A program made the translations under genes and the position numbers. A stretch of 64,000 nucleotides of DNA from NCBI RefSeq assembly GCF_900182645.1, contig NZ_FXTA01000002.1, positions 992,001 to 1,056,000 of the forward strand. Direction: 5' to 3'. This stretch comes from Flavobacterium resistens. Lineage in GTDB: Bacteria > Bacteroidota > Bacteroidia > Flavobacteriales > Flavobacteriaceae. The notes beneath the pieces are model-generated. The model did no database searches, had not been told where the DNA came from, and saw only the letters and a list, made by a program, of their open reading frames with translations. Below, one piece after another: positions 1 to 7,570 of this stretch; the first letter of the stretch is position 1; each line of letters begins with the position of its first letter.

Positions 1-1
1 G

Positions 2-376
2 GACACAAGAATTGGATATCCAAACGAGCATTTAGCCGGAAATTCAAGCGAAGAAATTTCTAGTCCATTGTTTGCAACAGCTGTTGGTTTAGTAATGAAC
101 AGTATTGAAAACAGTACTCAAAGTGCTGTTCGAATGGAAATTGTAAATGAACAACCAAAAGTTGTTTACAGAAATGCTCCAGTTCAGCAACAGCCACCAG
201 TACAGCAGCGATACGAAGTAGAAGAAAATTACGTTGAAAGAGTAGAAACTATTGAAGAACCAAGAGAAACAAGAACAAATAAAGTAGAAGCAGAATCTAC
301 AGAAACCAAAATTAGGAGATCATTTTTTGACAGATACGTCGATAAAATCAAAGATTTTTTAGACAACGCTGAATAA
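2..376 (+). CDS. ftsA: Cell division protein FtsA, C-terminal part (gene starts before the window)
   Basis: The reading frame is open from base 2, with no start inside the window. It enters through TRIGYPNEHLAG and SSPLFATAVGLVM, which resemble the end of the actin-like ATPase fold of FtsA. A linker rich in Q, P and E follows, then a Lys/Arg/Phe-rich tail ending FFDRYVDKIKDFLDNAE. FtsA anchors FtsZ filaments to the inner membrane through a C-terminal amphipathic helix, and this tail fits that role. A TTG at 68 could be read as a start but lies inside the conserved fold, so it is not used. ftsZ follows after 94 bp on the same strand, the usual ftsA-ftsZ order. Confidence 0.9.
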   Translation, partial: DTRIGYPNEHLAGNSSEEISSPLFATAVGLVMNSIENSTQSAVRMEIVNEQPKVVYRNAPVQQQPPVQQRYEVEENYVERVETIEEPRETRTNKVEAESTETKIRRSFFDRYVDKIKDFLDNAE

Positions 377-470
377 ATATAAGCCGAATAGAGAAAAGAG
401 AAAAGGATTACTTTTTGCCCCAAGTCAAGAAGTAAAAAATGTACTAAATAAGAATTAAAAAACCAAAAAG

Positions 471-2453
471 ATGATGAGCAACTCAGAATTTGGAAGCATT
501 TCATTTGATTTGCCAAAAAACCAATCAAATGTAATCAAAGTAATAGGTGTAGGTGGAGGAGGTAGCAATGCTATCAACCATATGTTTAAACAAGGTATTA
601 AAGGCGTTGATTTCATCGTTTGTAATACCGATTCACAAGCACTGCAGAACAGTTCGGTACCTAACAAAATTCAGTTGGGTATGAATTTGACAGAAGGTCT
701 TGGAGCAGGTGCAAATCCTGACGTTGGACAGCAGTCTGCTATTGAAAGTATTGCCGATATCGAAAAGATGTTAGATCGTGGTACCAAGATGGTATTTATT
801 ACCGCTGGTATGGGTGGTGGTACTGGTACAGGTGCTGCTCCGGTTATCGCACAATTAGCAAAAGAAAGAGAAATCTTAACAGTGGGTATCGTGACAATTC
901 CGTTTCAGTTTGAAGGGAAAGTACGTCAGGAGCAAGCGCTTTTAGGAATCGAAAAATTACGTAAACAAGTTGACTCTTTGATCGTAATTAATAATAATAA
1001 ATTAAGAGAAGTTTACGGGAATTTAGGTTTCAAAGCCGGATTCTCTAAAGCAGATGAAGTTTTGGCAACTGCCTCTAGAGGTATTGCTGAAGTAATTACG
1101 CACCACTATACTCAAAATATCGATTTACGCGATGCTAAAACAGTTTTAGCAAACAGCGGAACGGCAATTATGGGATCTGCTGTGTCAGAAGGTGAAAACA
1201 GAGCAAAAGATGCGATTGTATCGGCATTGGATTCTCCGTTGTTAAACGATAATAAAATTACAGGAGCCAAAAACGTATTGTTGCTTATCGTTTCTGGATC
1301 TAATGAAATAACGCTTGATGAAATCGGAGAGATCAATGATCATATTCAGGCTGAGGCTGGTTACAATGCAAATATTATCATGGGAGTTGGTGAAGACGAA
1401 GCTCTTGGTGAGGCTATTGCTGTAACTATTATTGCTACTGGTTTTGATGTTGAACAGCAAAACGAAATTGTTAATACAGAGCCAAAGAAAATTATTCACA
1501 CGTTAGAAGATGAGCAAAGAAGTGTTCATAATTTAACAAATAGACCGCTTACTTCTTTTGATTTGAATGCTGAAACACCTACTGCAAAATCAGAAGATAA
1601 AGTTGTTTTTGATTTAATGGAAGATACGGTTGCTCCCGTAATTCAAGCACCTGTTGCTCCGGTTACGCCGCCAACAATCAATCAGGAAGAATTGGTAGTG
1701 ATGTCTGAGTTTATTAAAAATCTTGACGTGACTTTTGAAATCGTTTCTCCAATTACAGATATCGATTTTAAAATTTCTGCACCAGAAGTGCCAGCTTACC
1801 AAGAAGTAAAGCCAGTACAGCAAAGAACTTTTGAAAAAGAAGAACAAACGACTTTCTCATTTGATTTGCCTCTTTTTAGAAGTGAACCTGAAGTTAAAAA
1901 AGAACCAGTTGCTGAGCAGGAAACTAAAATCATGTTTGAGTTAACAAACGAAACTCGCAATATTAAAGTAAATGATCCGGTTTCATTTGTTCCGGTAACT
2001 GAACTTTCTGATAACGGTATTATCAAATATTCGTTAGAAGAATATATGGAAGTTGAAAATGAATTGACAGCTTCAAAACCAGTTGAAAAAGTGGTTGAAG
2101 ATACAATTCCTGAAGAACTAAACATTACTTTGAAACCAAGAGTTGATTTTGCAAGTCAGGCTGATTTTACAACAACTGCAGAAGTTTCTCCAATGGAATT
2201 GACAATTGAAGAAACATTGCGTTTACGTGCCGAAGAAAGAAGAAAGAAGCTAAAAGAATTTAATTATAAATTCCATAATAATGTTTCTAGAATTGATGAG
2301 TTGGAAAAAGAGCCAGCTTACAAAAGATTAGGAATCGATTTGTCGAATTCTCAGTCAAATAACAACAATTCGAGAATTTCAGTTGGAACTGACAGCAACA
2401 ACGATTTGCAATTGCGTTCAAATAATTCATTTTTGCATGACAATGTAGATTAG
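471..2453 (+). CDS. ftsZ: Cell division GTPase FtsZ
   Basis: A tubulin-like GTPase that forms the cytokinetic Z ring. The nucleotide-binding glycine loop GVGGGGSNA is near residue 26 and the tubulin signature GGGTGTG is at 115-121. A T7-loop-like segment GFSKADEVL lies near residue 187. The GTPase and tubulin-C domains occupy about residues 20-335. They are followed by a very long acidic/proline-containing extension (about 335-600) and a C-terminal tail, giving 660 residues against about 380-400 in E. coli. Long FtsZ tails are usual in Flavobacteriia. Two ATGs in a row (471 and 474) make the exact start uncertain by one codon. A strong terminator follows at 2480. Confidence 0.97.
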   Translation: MMSNSEFGSISFDLPKNQSNVIKVIGVGGGGSNAINHMFKQGIKGVDFIVCNTDSQALQNSSVPNKIQLGMNLTEGLGAGANPDVGQQSAIESIADIEKMLDRGTKMVFITAGMGGGTGTGAAPVIAQLAKEREILTVGIVTIPFQFEGKVRQEQALLGIEKLRKQVDSLIVINNNKLREVYGNLGFKAGFSKADEVLATASRGIAEVITHHYTQNIDLRDAKTVLANSGTAIMGSAVSEGENRAKDAIVSALDSPLLNDNKITGAKNVLLLIVSGSNEITLDEIGEINDHIQAEAGYNANIIMGVGEDEALGEAIAVTIIATGFDVEQQNEIVNTEPKKIIHTLEDEQRSVHNLTNRPLTSFDLNAETPTAKSEDKVVFDLMEDTVAPVIQAPVAPVTPPTINQEELVVMSEFIKNLDVTFEIVSPITDIDFKISAPEVPAYQEVKPVQQRTFEKEEQTTFSFDLPLFRSEPEVKKEPVAEQETKIMFELTNETRNIKVNDPVSFVPVTELSDNGIIKYSLEEYMEVENELTASKPVEKVVEDTIPEELNITLKPRVDFASQADFTTTAEVSPMELTIEETLRLRAEERRKKLKEFNYKFHNNVSRIDELEKEPAYKRLGIDLSNSQSNNNNSRISVGTDSNNDLQLRSNNSFLHDNVD

Positions 2454-2477
2454 TTTTCAAAATCTTAATATTAGGAT

Positions 2478-2517
2478 AGCCCGAAAATTGGATTTAATTT
2501 TCGGGTTATTTTTTTTA
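2478..2517 (+). terminator. Rho-independent terminator after ftsZ
   Basis: A 10-bp perfect stem, CCCGAAAATT (2480-2489) with AATTTTCGGG (2496-2505), encloses a 6-nt loop. It is followed by TTATTTTTTTT. It closes the ftsA-ftsZ transcription unit. Confidence 0.85.
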
Positions 2518-2580
2518 TCTTCGCACAGAATTTAGAAATTTGACTTCCTAAATAGGTTTTTAAAGTGAATCTTATTGTCA

Positions 2581-2600
2581 GTTCGAGCGAAGTCGAGAAC
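2581..2600. repeat. Short dyad repeat GTTCGAGCGAAGTCGAGAAC
   Basis: A 20-nt imperfect dyad in the ftsZ-yqeY gap: GTTC/GAAC ends and a TTCGA/TCGA core with a bulge. From memory, GTTCGAGCG(N)AGTCGAGAAC-type sequences recur in intergenic regions of Flavobacteriia. Only this copy is seen here. Confidence 0.4.
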
Positions 2601-2656
2601 AAATTCCAAATTAATATATCAATTAGTAAGCGTTGCTTATTCAAATAAAATAAAAG

Positions 2657-3106
2657 ATGAGTTTACAGACACAAATCATGGACGAAATAAAAACGGCTAT
2701 GAAAGCAAAAGATACAGTAGCTTTAGAAGCATTAAGAGCAGTTAAATCTGAATTATTATTAGCTTCAACAGCTTCAGGATCTAAAGAAGAATTGTCAGAA
2801 GACGAAGAAATTAAATTACTTCAAAGATTAGTAAAAACTCGTAAAGAAAGCGCAAGAATCTTTACAGAACAAAATCGTCCTGACTTAGCTGAGCCAGAAT
2901 TGGCGCAAGTAGCGGTAATCGAGAAGTTTTTACCAGCTCAATTAAGCGAAGAGGAAGTAGAGGCTGTAATTGCAAAAATTATCGCTGAAACAGGAGCTTC
3001 TGGAATTGCTTCAATGGGTAAAGTTATGGGATTGGCATCTGCTCAATTAGGCGGAACTGCTGAAGGAAAAACTATTTCTACAATTGTGAAGAAATTACTT
3101 TCGTAA
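2657..3106 (+). CDS. GatB/YqeY domain protein
   Basis: A 149-residue protein starting MSLQTQIMDEIKTAMKAKD. It has the all-helical YqeY architecture: an N-terminal helical bundle with EALRAVKSELLLA, a middle helix ending EKFLPAQLSEEEVEA, and the C-terminal MGKVMGLASAQLGG.AEGK motif typical of the tail domain shared with the GatB subunit of the tRNA amidotransferase. Stand-alone YqeY proteins are proposed to bind tRNA, but their precise role is not established. The length is normal for the family. The nearest -7-like element is TATCTTCG near 2516, inside the ftsZ terminator tail. That promoter assignment is weak. Confidence 0.9.
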   Translation: MSLQTQIMDEIKTAMKAKDTVALEALRAVKSELLLASTASGSKEELSEDEEIKLLQRLVKTRKESARIFTEQNRPDLAEPELAQVAVIEKFLPAQLSEEEVEAVIAKIIAETGASGIASMGKVMGLASAQLGGTAEGKTISTIVKKLLS

Positions 3107-3111
3107 TATAA

Positions 3112-3175
3112 TTTTAGATTTCAGACTGTAGATTTTAGATTGCCAATTGAAATCTAAAATCTGCAGTCTAAAATC
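3112..3175. repeat. Heptamer-based inverted repeat (locus A)
   Basis: The left arm reads as consecutive 7-mers ATTTTAG, ATTTCAG, ACTGTAG, ATTTTAG. The right arm, read on the other strand, is ATTTTAG, ACTGCAG, ATTTTAG. The two arms pair into a long hairpin with one extra 7-mer on the left, between yqeY and the tRNA gene. It may also act as a terminator for yqeY. Similar heptamers recur at 36398-36510. Confidence 0.8.
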
Positions 3176-3186
3176 ATCAATAAACT

Positions 3187-3260
3187 GACCTCGTAGTTCA
3201 ACTGGATAGAATATCAGATTTCGGCTCTGAGGGTTGGGGGTTCGAACCCCTCCGGGGTCA
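3187..3260 (+). tRNA. tRNA-Arg (anticodon TCG)
   Basis: A 74-nt cloverleaf folded by hand. The acceptor stem GACCTCG pairs with CGGGGTC (one G-T pair). The anticodon stem TCAGA/TCTGA surrounds loop TTTCGGC with anticodon TCG at 3221-3223, reading CGA (Arg). The T arm is GGGGG-TTCGAAC-CCCTC. The discriminator A is at 3260 and no CCA is encoded. The last 14 nt are part of the integration core of the adjacent element (attL), which rebuilds the tRNA 3' end. Confidence 0.93.
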
Positions 3261-3263
3261 CTA
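3247..3263 (+). other. attL core (tRNA 3' end)
   Basis: CCCCTCCGGGGTCACTA overlaps the T arm and acceptor end of tRNA-Arg. An identical copy is at 16609-16625. Confidence 0.9.
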
Positions 3264-3297
3264 AAAGCCTTGTTTTTAAAGGATTTTTAAAGGGTTT

Positions 3298-3315
3298 TAG
3301 TCAACATTTAGTCAA
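3298..3315 (+). other. attL inner arm repeats (2 x TAGTCAA)
   Basis: TAGTCAA occurs at 3298-3304 and 3309-3315, with starts 11 bp apart, just inside attL. The same pair with the same 11-bp period lies inside attR at 16475-16492. Paired short direct repeats flanking the core are typical of tyrosine-integrase arm-binding sites. This function is inferred. Confidence 0.6.
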
Positions 3316-3453
3316 TAATTTTGAATAATGGAGATTAAAACCTTTTTTTATTTAATATTTTATTAGACTAAATGAAAGTTTTAAAAAGAGATTTACTTTA
3401 GAAATTAAAAGCGCTTAAGTATAGGAACATACAGTAAGAAGAGTTAGAGCTTA

Positions 3454-4485
3454 TTAAATTATATTGAACTCTTTAAATAACTCGTAAAGTTCTTGACTAT
3501 TAAAAACAATACTACCTAAAGCAGTTAATTCTAAATTTCCCCCCAATCCTTTATGTTTCTCATTCTTTCCATTATTGGCAACTAATCCTAAATCTATATA
3601 TTTATCTATATAGTGTGAAATAAAGCTTGCTCTATCTTTGGTTTCTCCTGTTAAATGTCTTCCAACATCGAAAAACACAGCATCGAAATCTTGCAAGTCT
3701 GAAGAATTTTTATGTAAGTTTGAGTATACATCTTTAATTTCTAAAGGTATATCGAATTCTTGATAAGGAGATACTTTTAATGTTTCGAACTTTTGATCAA
3801 GAAACCCAAATATTAAATTATAAAGATCAGTTAAATCTTTATTGTTCTTTTTAATTGTTTCCTCACTTTTTAAAAGAACTATTTTACTAAAAGCCAAATC
3901 TTTTTCTGTATCATCTAATTTAGATTTAAAATCCGAAATTTTAGACATAGATTCAATCGAATTACTTTCATGTCTTTCTATTGTTTTATTAAGACCGTTG
4001 ATTCTTTCAGTATCTTCAATATTCTGTTTTTTTAAAAGAGTATTTTTTTGCTCTAATGTTACCACTTGCTCTTCAATTTCTTGAATTCTAATAAAATATT
4101 CATCTCGTGTTTTCTTTACAGTTTCAAATCTGTTTTTATTGACGACAAGCTTACTTACTGTCTTTTCATTCATTCTAGGAATGATATTATGATTAGTTAC
4201 ATTAACAACTAAACGAGATATAATAATTAATCCATAACTTAAAAGCATTACCCCAAATGCTATTATGATATTATAACCAATTTCTTGCCATGCAACTTTT
4301 TCAGCATAGTAATTTCTAATAAAATCTTTTTTATCTAGTAAAGTACAATCACTATCGAAATTGAATATAGTATAAACTAAATCCCAATTTCGAACTAGCC
4401 ATACAAAGATCAAAGTTCCAAAAAAGGGGTTTGTTGTTTTATCTTTTATGTTGTCAAAAAAAGAAGATATGTAATCGTTACTCAT
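3454..4485 (-). CDS. Two-TM coiled-coil protein, unknown function (element cargo)
   Basis: A 343-residue protein I do not recognise. The N-terminal region has two hydrophobic stretches, about residues 21-42 and 69-96, separated by a charged loop. A long heptad-rich coiled coil follows (about 115-222: EEQVVTLEQKN..., TIERHESNSIESMSK...). The C-terminal domain (about 225-343) is compact, mixed alpha/beta and ends in a winged-helix-like segment (GGNLELTALGSIVFNSQELYELF). It is transcribed away from the HD-GHKL/KAP gene pair, sharing a 203-bp divergent region. The membrane anchor plus coiled coil would suit a sensor or effector partner of that pair. This is inference from position only. Confidence 0.6.
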   Translation of the reverse strand: MSNDYISSFFDNIKDKTTNPFFGTLIFVWLVRNWDLVYTIFNFDSDCTLLDKKDFIRNYYAEKVAWQEIGYNIIIAFGVMLLSYGLIIISRLVVNVTNHNIIPRMNEKTVSKLVVNKNRFETVKKTRDEYFIRIQEIEEQVVTLEQKNTLLKKQNIEDTERINGLNKTIERHESNSIESMSKISDFKSKLDDTEKDLAFSKIVLLKSEETIKKNNKDLTDLYNLIFGFLDQKFETLKVSPYQEFDIPLEIKDVYSNLHKNSSDLQDFDAVFFDVGRHLTGETKDRASFISHYIDKYIDLGLVANNGKNEKHKGLGGNLELTALGSIVFNSQELYELFKEFNII

Positions 4486-4624
4486 TTTTTAGAAATTAGT
4501 TGTTTGTGCTGTAAATATAAAATATTTCTTAAGTATTTAACACTTCAGGTTGGTATTAAGATTTTCTTGTTAGTTTATTTTATGAGAAAATAGCTAATAA
4601 GGAACAGTTTTAACTTTTTAAAAA

Positions 4625-4677
4625 AATACTATATTAGTATTTTAAATTATTAAAGTTTTAAACTCACCGTAATACTA
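4625..4677. promoter_or_regulatory. AATACTA dyad and repeat upstream of the HD-GHKL gene
   Basis: A 7-3-7 dyad, AATACTA (4625-4631) / TAGTATT (4635-4641), is followed by another direct AATACTA at 4671-4677, 12 nt before the ATG at 4689. It is a candidate operator in the divergent promoter region. No clear TAnnTTTG box is seen on the plus strand. Confidence 0.35.
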
Positions 4678-4688
4678 TTAACTACTCA

Positions 4689-7538
4689 ATGGCTAACATA
4701 TCATTACCGCAAAGATTTGTAACAAAACTTCAAAATAACCAAGAAATAGATGGAATTATAAAAACGACTCTTTTTTATTTCGGTGAGATTCTAGAGGAAA
4801 ACAAATTATATTTTTTTTATGAATATACTGATCACGGAAAAAAGCATATTGAACAAGTTTTGCGGGCATCAGATACTTTAATAACAGATGATACTTTTTC
4901 AAATGCGTTAACTAATGAAGATATTGGTTATTATATTTTATCAGTGATATTACATGATATTGGGATGCATATAGATCTAAACGGCTTTAATTGTTTGATA
5001 GATGGAGATTATGATGATATTCGTATAAGTGAATTAGATAATTTGACTTGGTCAGATTTGTGGTTAGATTTTTTAAATGAAGCTAAAAAATTTAGTGGGA
5101 AACAGCTGAAGGCGATTTTTGGGAAAGATGATATAATAGTTCGTAGTCCACCATTAAGCAATTCGGGAGATATAACGGAAAATGATAAAAAGCTAATAGG
5201 TGAGTTTATTAGAAGACATCATCCACGACTTGCTCATGAAATTGCTATCAAAGGATTTCCTGCAAAACCTGAAATAATACCTTTTGCTAATTCTATTGAT
5301 ATAAAAATAAGATCAATGATTGGCTTAATTGCAAGAAGTCATGGTAAAGATTTGAGAAAATGTGTTGATTATATAGAAAGTATTTATGGGAGAGAAGGAA
5401 GAAGATGCCCTTTCGGAGTTCATGCTACTTATTTAATGATATTATTAAGAATCGCGGATTATATACAGATTGATAATACTAGAGTTTATAAAACTTCGCT
5501 GAAATCAAAGACTTTTTCTAGCCCAGTTTCTTCAATAGAACATAAAGCTCATTTAGCGATTGACAATATTGATTTTAAGTGGCAAGACGATCCTGAGAGG
5601 ATTTTTGTTACGGCTTCTCCAAAAGATAGCCCAATGTTTTTGAAATTAAAAAAACTATTTAAAGATATACAATATGAACTGGATATATCATGGGCAGTTT
5701 TAGGTGAACTGTATGGGTATGTTGGTGATAGCGAAAAACCCAAAATCAAGTATAGGAGAATAACTTCTAACCTAGATACAAATCTTTTTGTTCAGCAACA
5801 AGATTATGTAGCCGATAGTTTTTTATTTAAAACTAATGATGAAATCATTAAGTTATTAGTTGCGCCATTATATGGTGATGATATTACCTTTGGTGTTAGG
5901 GAACTATTGCAAAATTCAATCGATGCATGTAAAGAGCGTGAGTTTTTAGAAAAGACGTTTTCAAATATTGACTATATTCCAGAAGTAAAGGTAATTGTTG
6001 AAAAGGAAGATGATGGAAATACATATTTTAAAATCTTCGATAACGGTTTGGGGATGGATATTGAAATTATTAAAAACTATTTTTTGAGTGCAGGCGCGTC
6101 ATATAGAAAAAGTTTAGATTGGCAGAAGGATTTTATTGATGATGAAGGTAAAGCCATAGTTAGGAGGAGTGGAAGGTTTGGAGTTGGAATTTTATCAGCT
6201 TTTTTAATTGGCAAAGAAATTTTTGTGCAAACAAAAAGTGCAAAAAATGAATTCGGATATAAATTCAGTGCTAATCTTAATACAGAACAAATTAATGTTG
6301 TAAAAAGTTTTGGGATTGAGGATGGGACTTTAATAAAAATTCGAATTGATGAGGAAAAAATCTGCGAGTTTGAAAAAGATGATTATGGATGGACAAAATG
6401 GTATACATTATCAACGCCTGTCGTTAAGTACTTTTTATTTGGAAATGAAATTATACCTTATAAACAACCAAATCCAGACAATAATGATTCATTGCCAATA
6501 ACATGGAATTCAATAGATTCCATAGGCTATAATAAGATTTTATGGACGTATAGCAATAACTTTACTAATGTTAAATTGACTTGTAATGGTATTGTTATCC
6601 CTACTAATGTTAGGGATGGAATTTTAAATGGCTTAATTAGAGAAGAGCCTCAAATAAGTGTTTTTGATAATAATGCAATTTTACCATTGACATTAGATCG
6701 AAACTCGATATCTGATAAATTGAGTTTCTCTAATGAATTATTAGAAGATATATATAAAGATTTAATTGCCTATCTTCTAGTATTTGAAAATAATAGTATT
6801 GTTGAAGATAAGAAAATAATAATAAAAGAATCGAGGTTGAATCATTCCAGTTTAAAGAATTCTTATTTTTCAATGGGATATGGAACTAGAAAATATTTAA
6901 ATGGTTATTATATGTCCTCATTTTTGAATACAATTCTAGTATCAAAGAAAGGGTATATTTTAAAATACAATTATTTTATAAGAAAACTACAGGGGGTTAA
7001 AGCGATTTTAATGCAACTTAATGATTTTCCTGAAGGTGGTTTCTACTTTGATCTTAAAGATAATTTTATTTTGTTTACTGATGAAAAGACTAATTCTATT
7101 CAAGATTACGGCATTGTTTTAGAGGCAGATTGTTGGAATGAAGAAGCGTCTAAATGGGATTCATTTGATGCACGTGTTTTTTTAAAGACCGAAAAATATC
7201 ATTATTTATTTGATAAAAAAATTAAGAGGCTTACAACTTGGCTGAAAGCTAGATGTAAATTTCAATTTGAGATTAAAGACTTTACATGTTTAAATATGGG
7301 TAATCAGAAAAAAAGTATTTTTGATGAAAGTTTCTTTGAGCAAAATTCAAGTAATGTGCATTTTATACGAGAATACAATATAAATTGTCAGTATGAAGGA
7401 AGTTTAATTCTAAATAATTTATTGCAAAAATATATTGGGGATGATGTTGTCATACCCTTTTCACTTGAAGAAAGAAAGAAAAAATTTCCACTTGCTTTTA
7501 AGGAATTGGAGAGGTATATGAAAAAATATACTGTATAA
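4689..7538 (+). CDS. HD-domain / Hsp90-type (GHKL) ATPase fusion protein
   Basis: A 949-residue protein with two recognisable modules. The N-terminal HD-type hydrolase domain (about 1-270) has H49 in YTDHG, H89-D90 in ILHDIG, H177-H178 in RRHHPR, H218 in RSHG and D257 in RIADYIQ. This order of metal ligands is expected of nucleotide or cyclic-nucleotide phosphohydrolases. A GHKL ATPase domain follows (about 375-580): N box ELLQNSIDA (405-413), G1 DNGLGM (451-456) and a G2-like GRFGVG (495-500), close to Hsp90/MORC-type ATPases. The remaining 350 residues match nothing I know. A KAP NTPase gene starts 32 bp downstream on the same strand, so the two are probably one operon. By context it is a candidate anti-phage or quality-control ATPase. 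No function is claimed. Confidence 0.8.
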   Translation: MANISLPQRFVTKLQNNQEIDGIIKTTLFYFGEILEENKLYFFYEYTDHGKKHIEQVLRASDTLITDDTFSNALTNEDIGYYILSVILHDIGMHIDLNGFNCLIDGDYDDIRISELDNLTWSDLWLDFLNEAKKFSGKQLKAIFGKDDIIVRSPPLSNSGDITENDKKLIGEFIRRHHPRLAHEIAIKGFPAKPEIIPFANSIDIKIRSMIGLIARSHGKDLRKCVDYIESIYGREGRRCPFGVHATYLMILLRIADYIQIDNTRVYKTSLKSKTFSSPVSSIEHKAHLAIDNIDFKWQDDPERIFVTASPKDSPMFLKLKKLFKDIQYELDISWAVLGELYGYVGDSEKPKIKYRRITSNLDTNLFVQQQDYVADSFLFKTNDEIIKLLVAPLYGDDITFGVRELLQNSIDACKEREFLEKTFSNIDYIPEVKVIVEKEDDGNTYFKIFDNGLGMDIEIIKNYFLSAGASYRKSLDWQKDFIDDEGKAIVRRSGRFGVGILSAFLIGKEIFVQTKSAKNEFGYKFSANLNTEQINVVKSFGIEDGTLIKIRIDEEKICEFEKDDYGWTKWYTLSTPVVKYFLFGNEIIPYKQPNPDNNDSLPITWNSIDSIGYNKILWTYSNNFTNVKLTCNGIVIPTNVRDGILNGLIREEPQISVFDNNAILPLTLDRNSISDKLSFSNELLEDIYKDLIAYLLVFENNSIVEDKKIIIKESRLNHSSLKNSYFSMGYGTRKYLNGYYMSSFLNTILVSKKGYILKYNYFIRKLQGVKAILMQLNDFPEGGFYFDLKDNFILFTDEKTNSIQDYGIVLEADCWNEEASKWDSFDARVFLKTEKYHYLFDKKIKRLTTWLKARCKFQFEIKDFTCLNMGNQKKSIFDESFFEQNSSNVHFIREYNINCQYEGSLILNNLLQKYIGDDVVIPFSLEERKKKFPLAFKELERYMKKYTV

Positions 7539-7570
7539 GTTTTATTCATGATTATTTAAAAAAAAACTGT

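Noticed and set aside
68..376. Separate 102-residue gene starting at TTG 68
   Set aside because: The frame is open to the window edge and the region before 68 matches the FtsA fold, so this is the end of ftsA.
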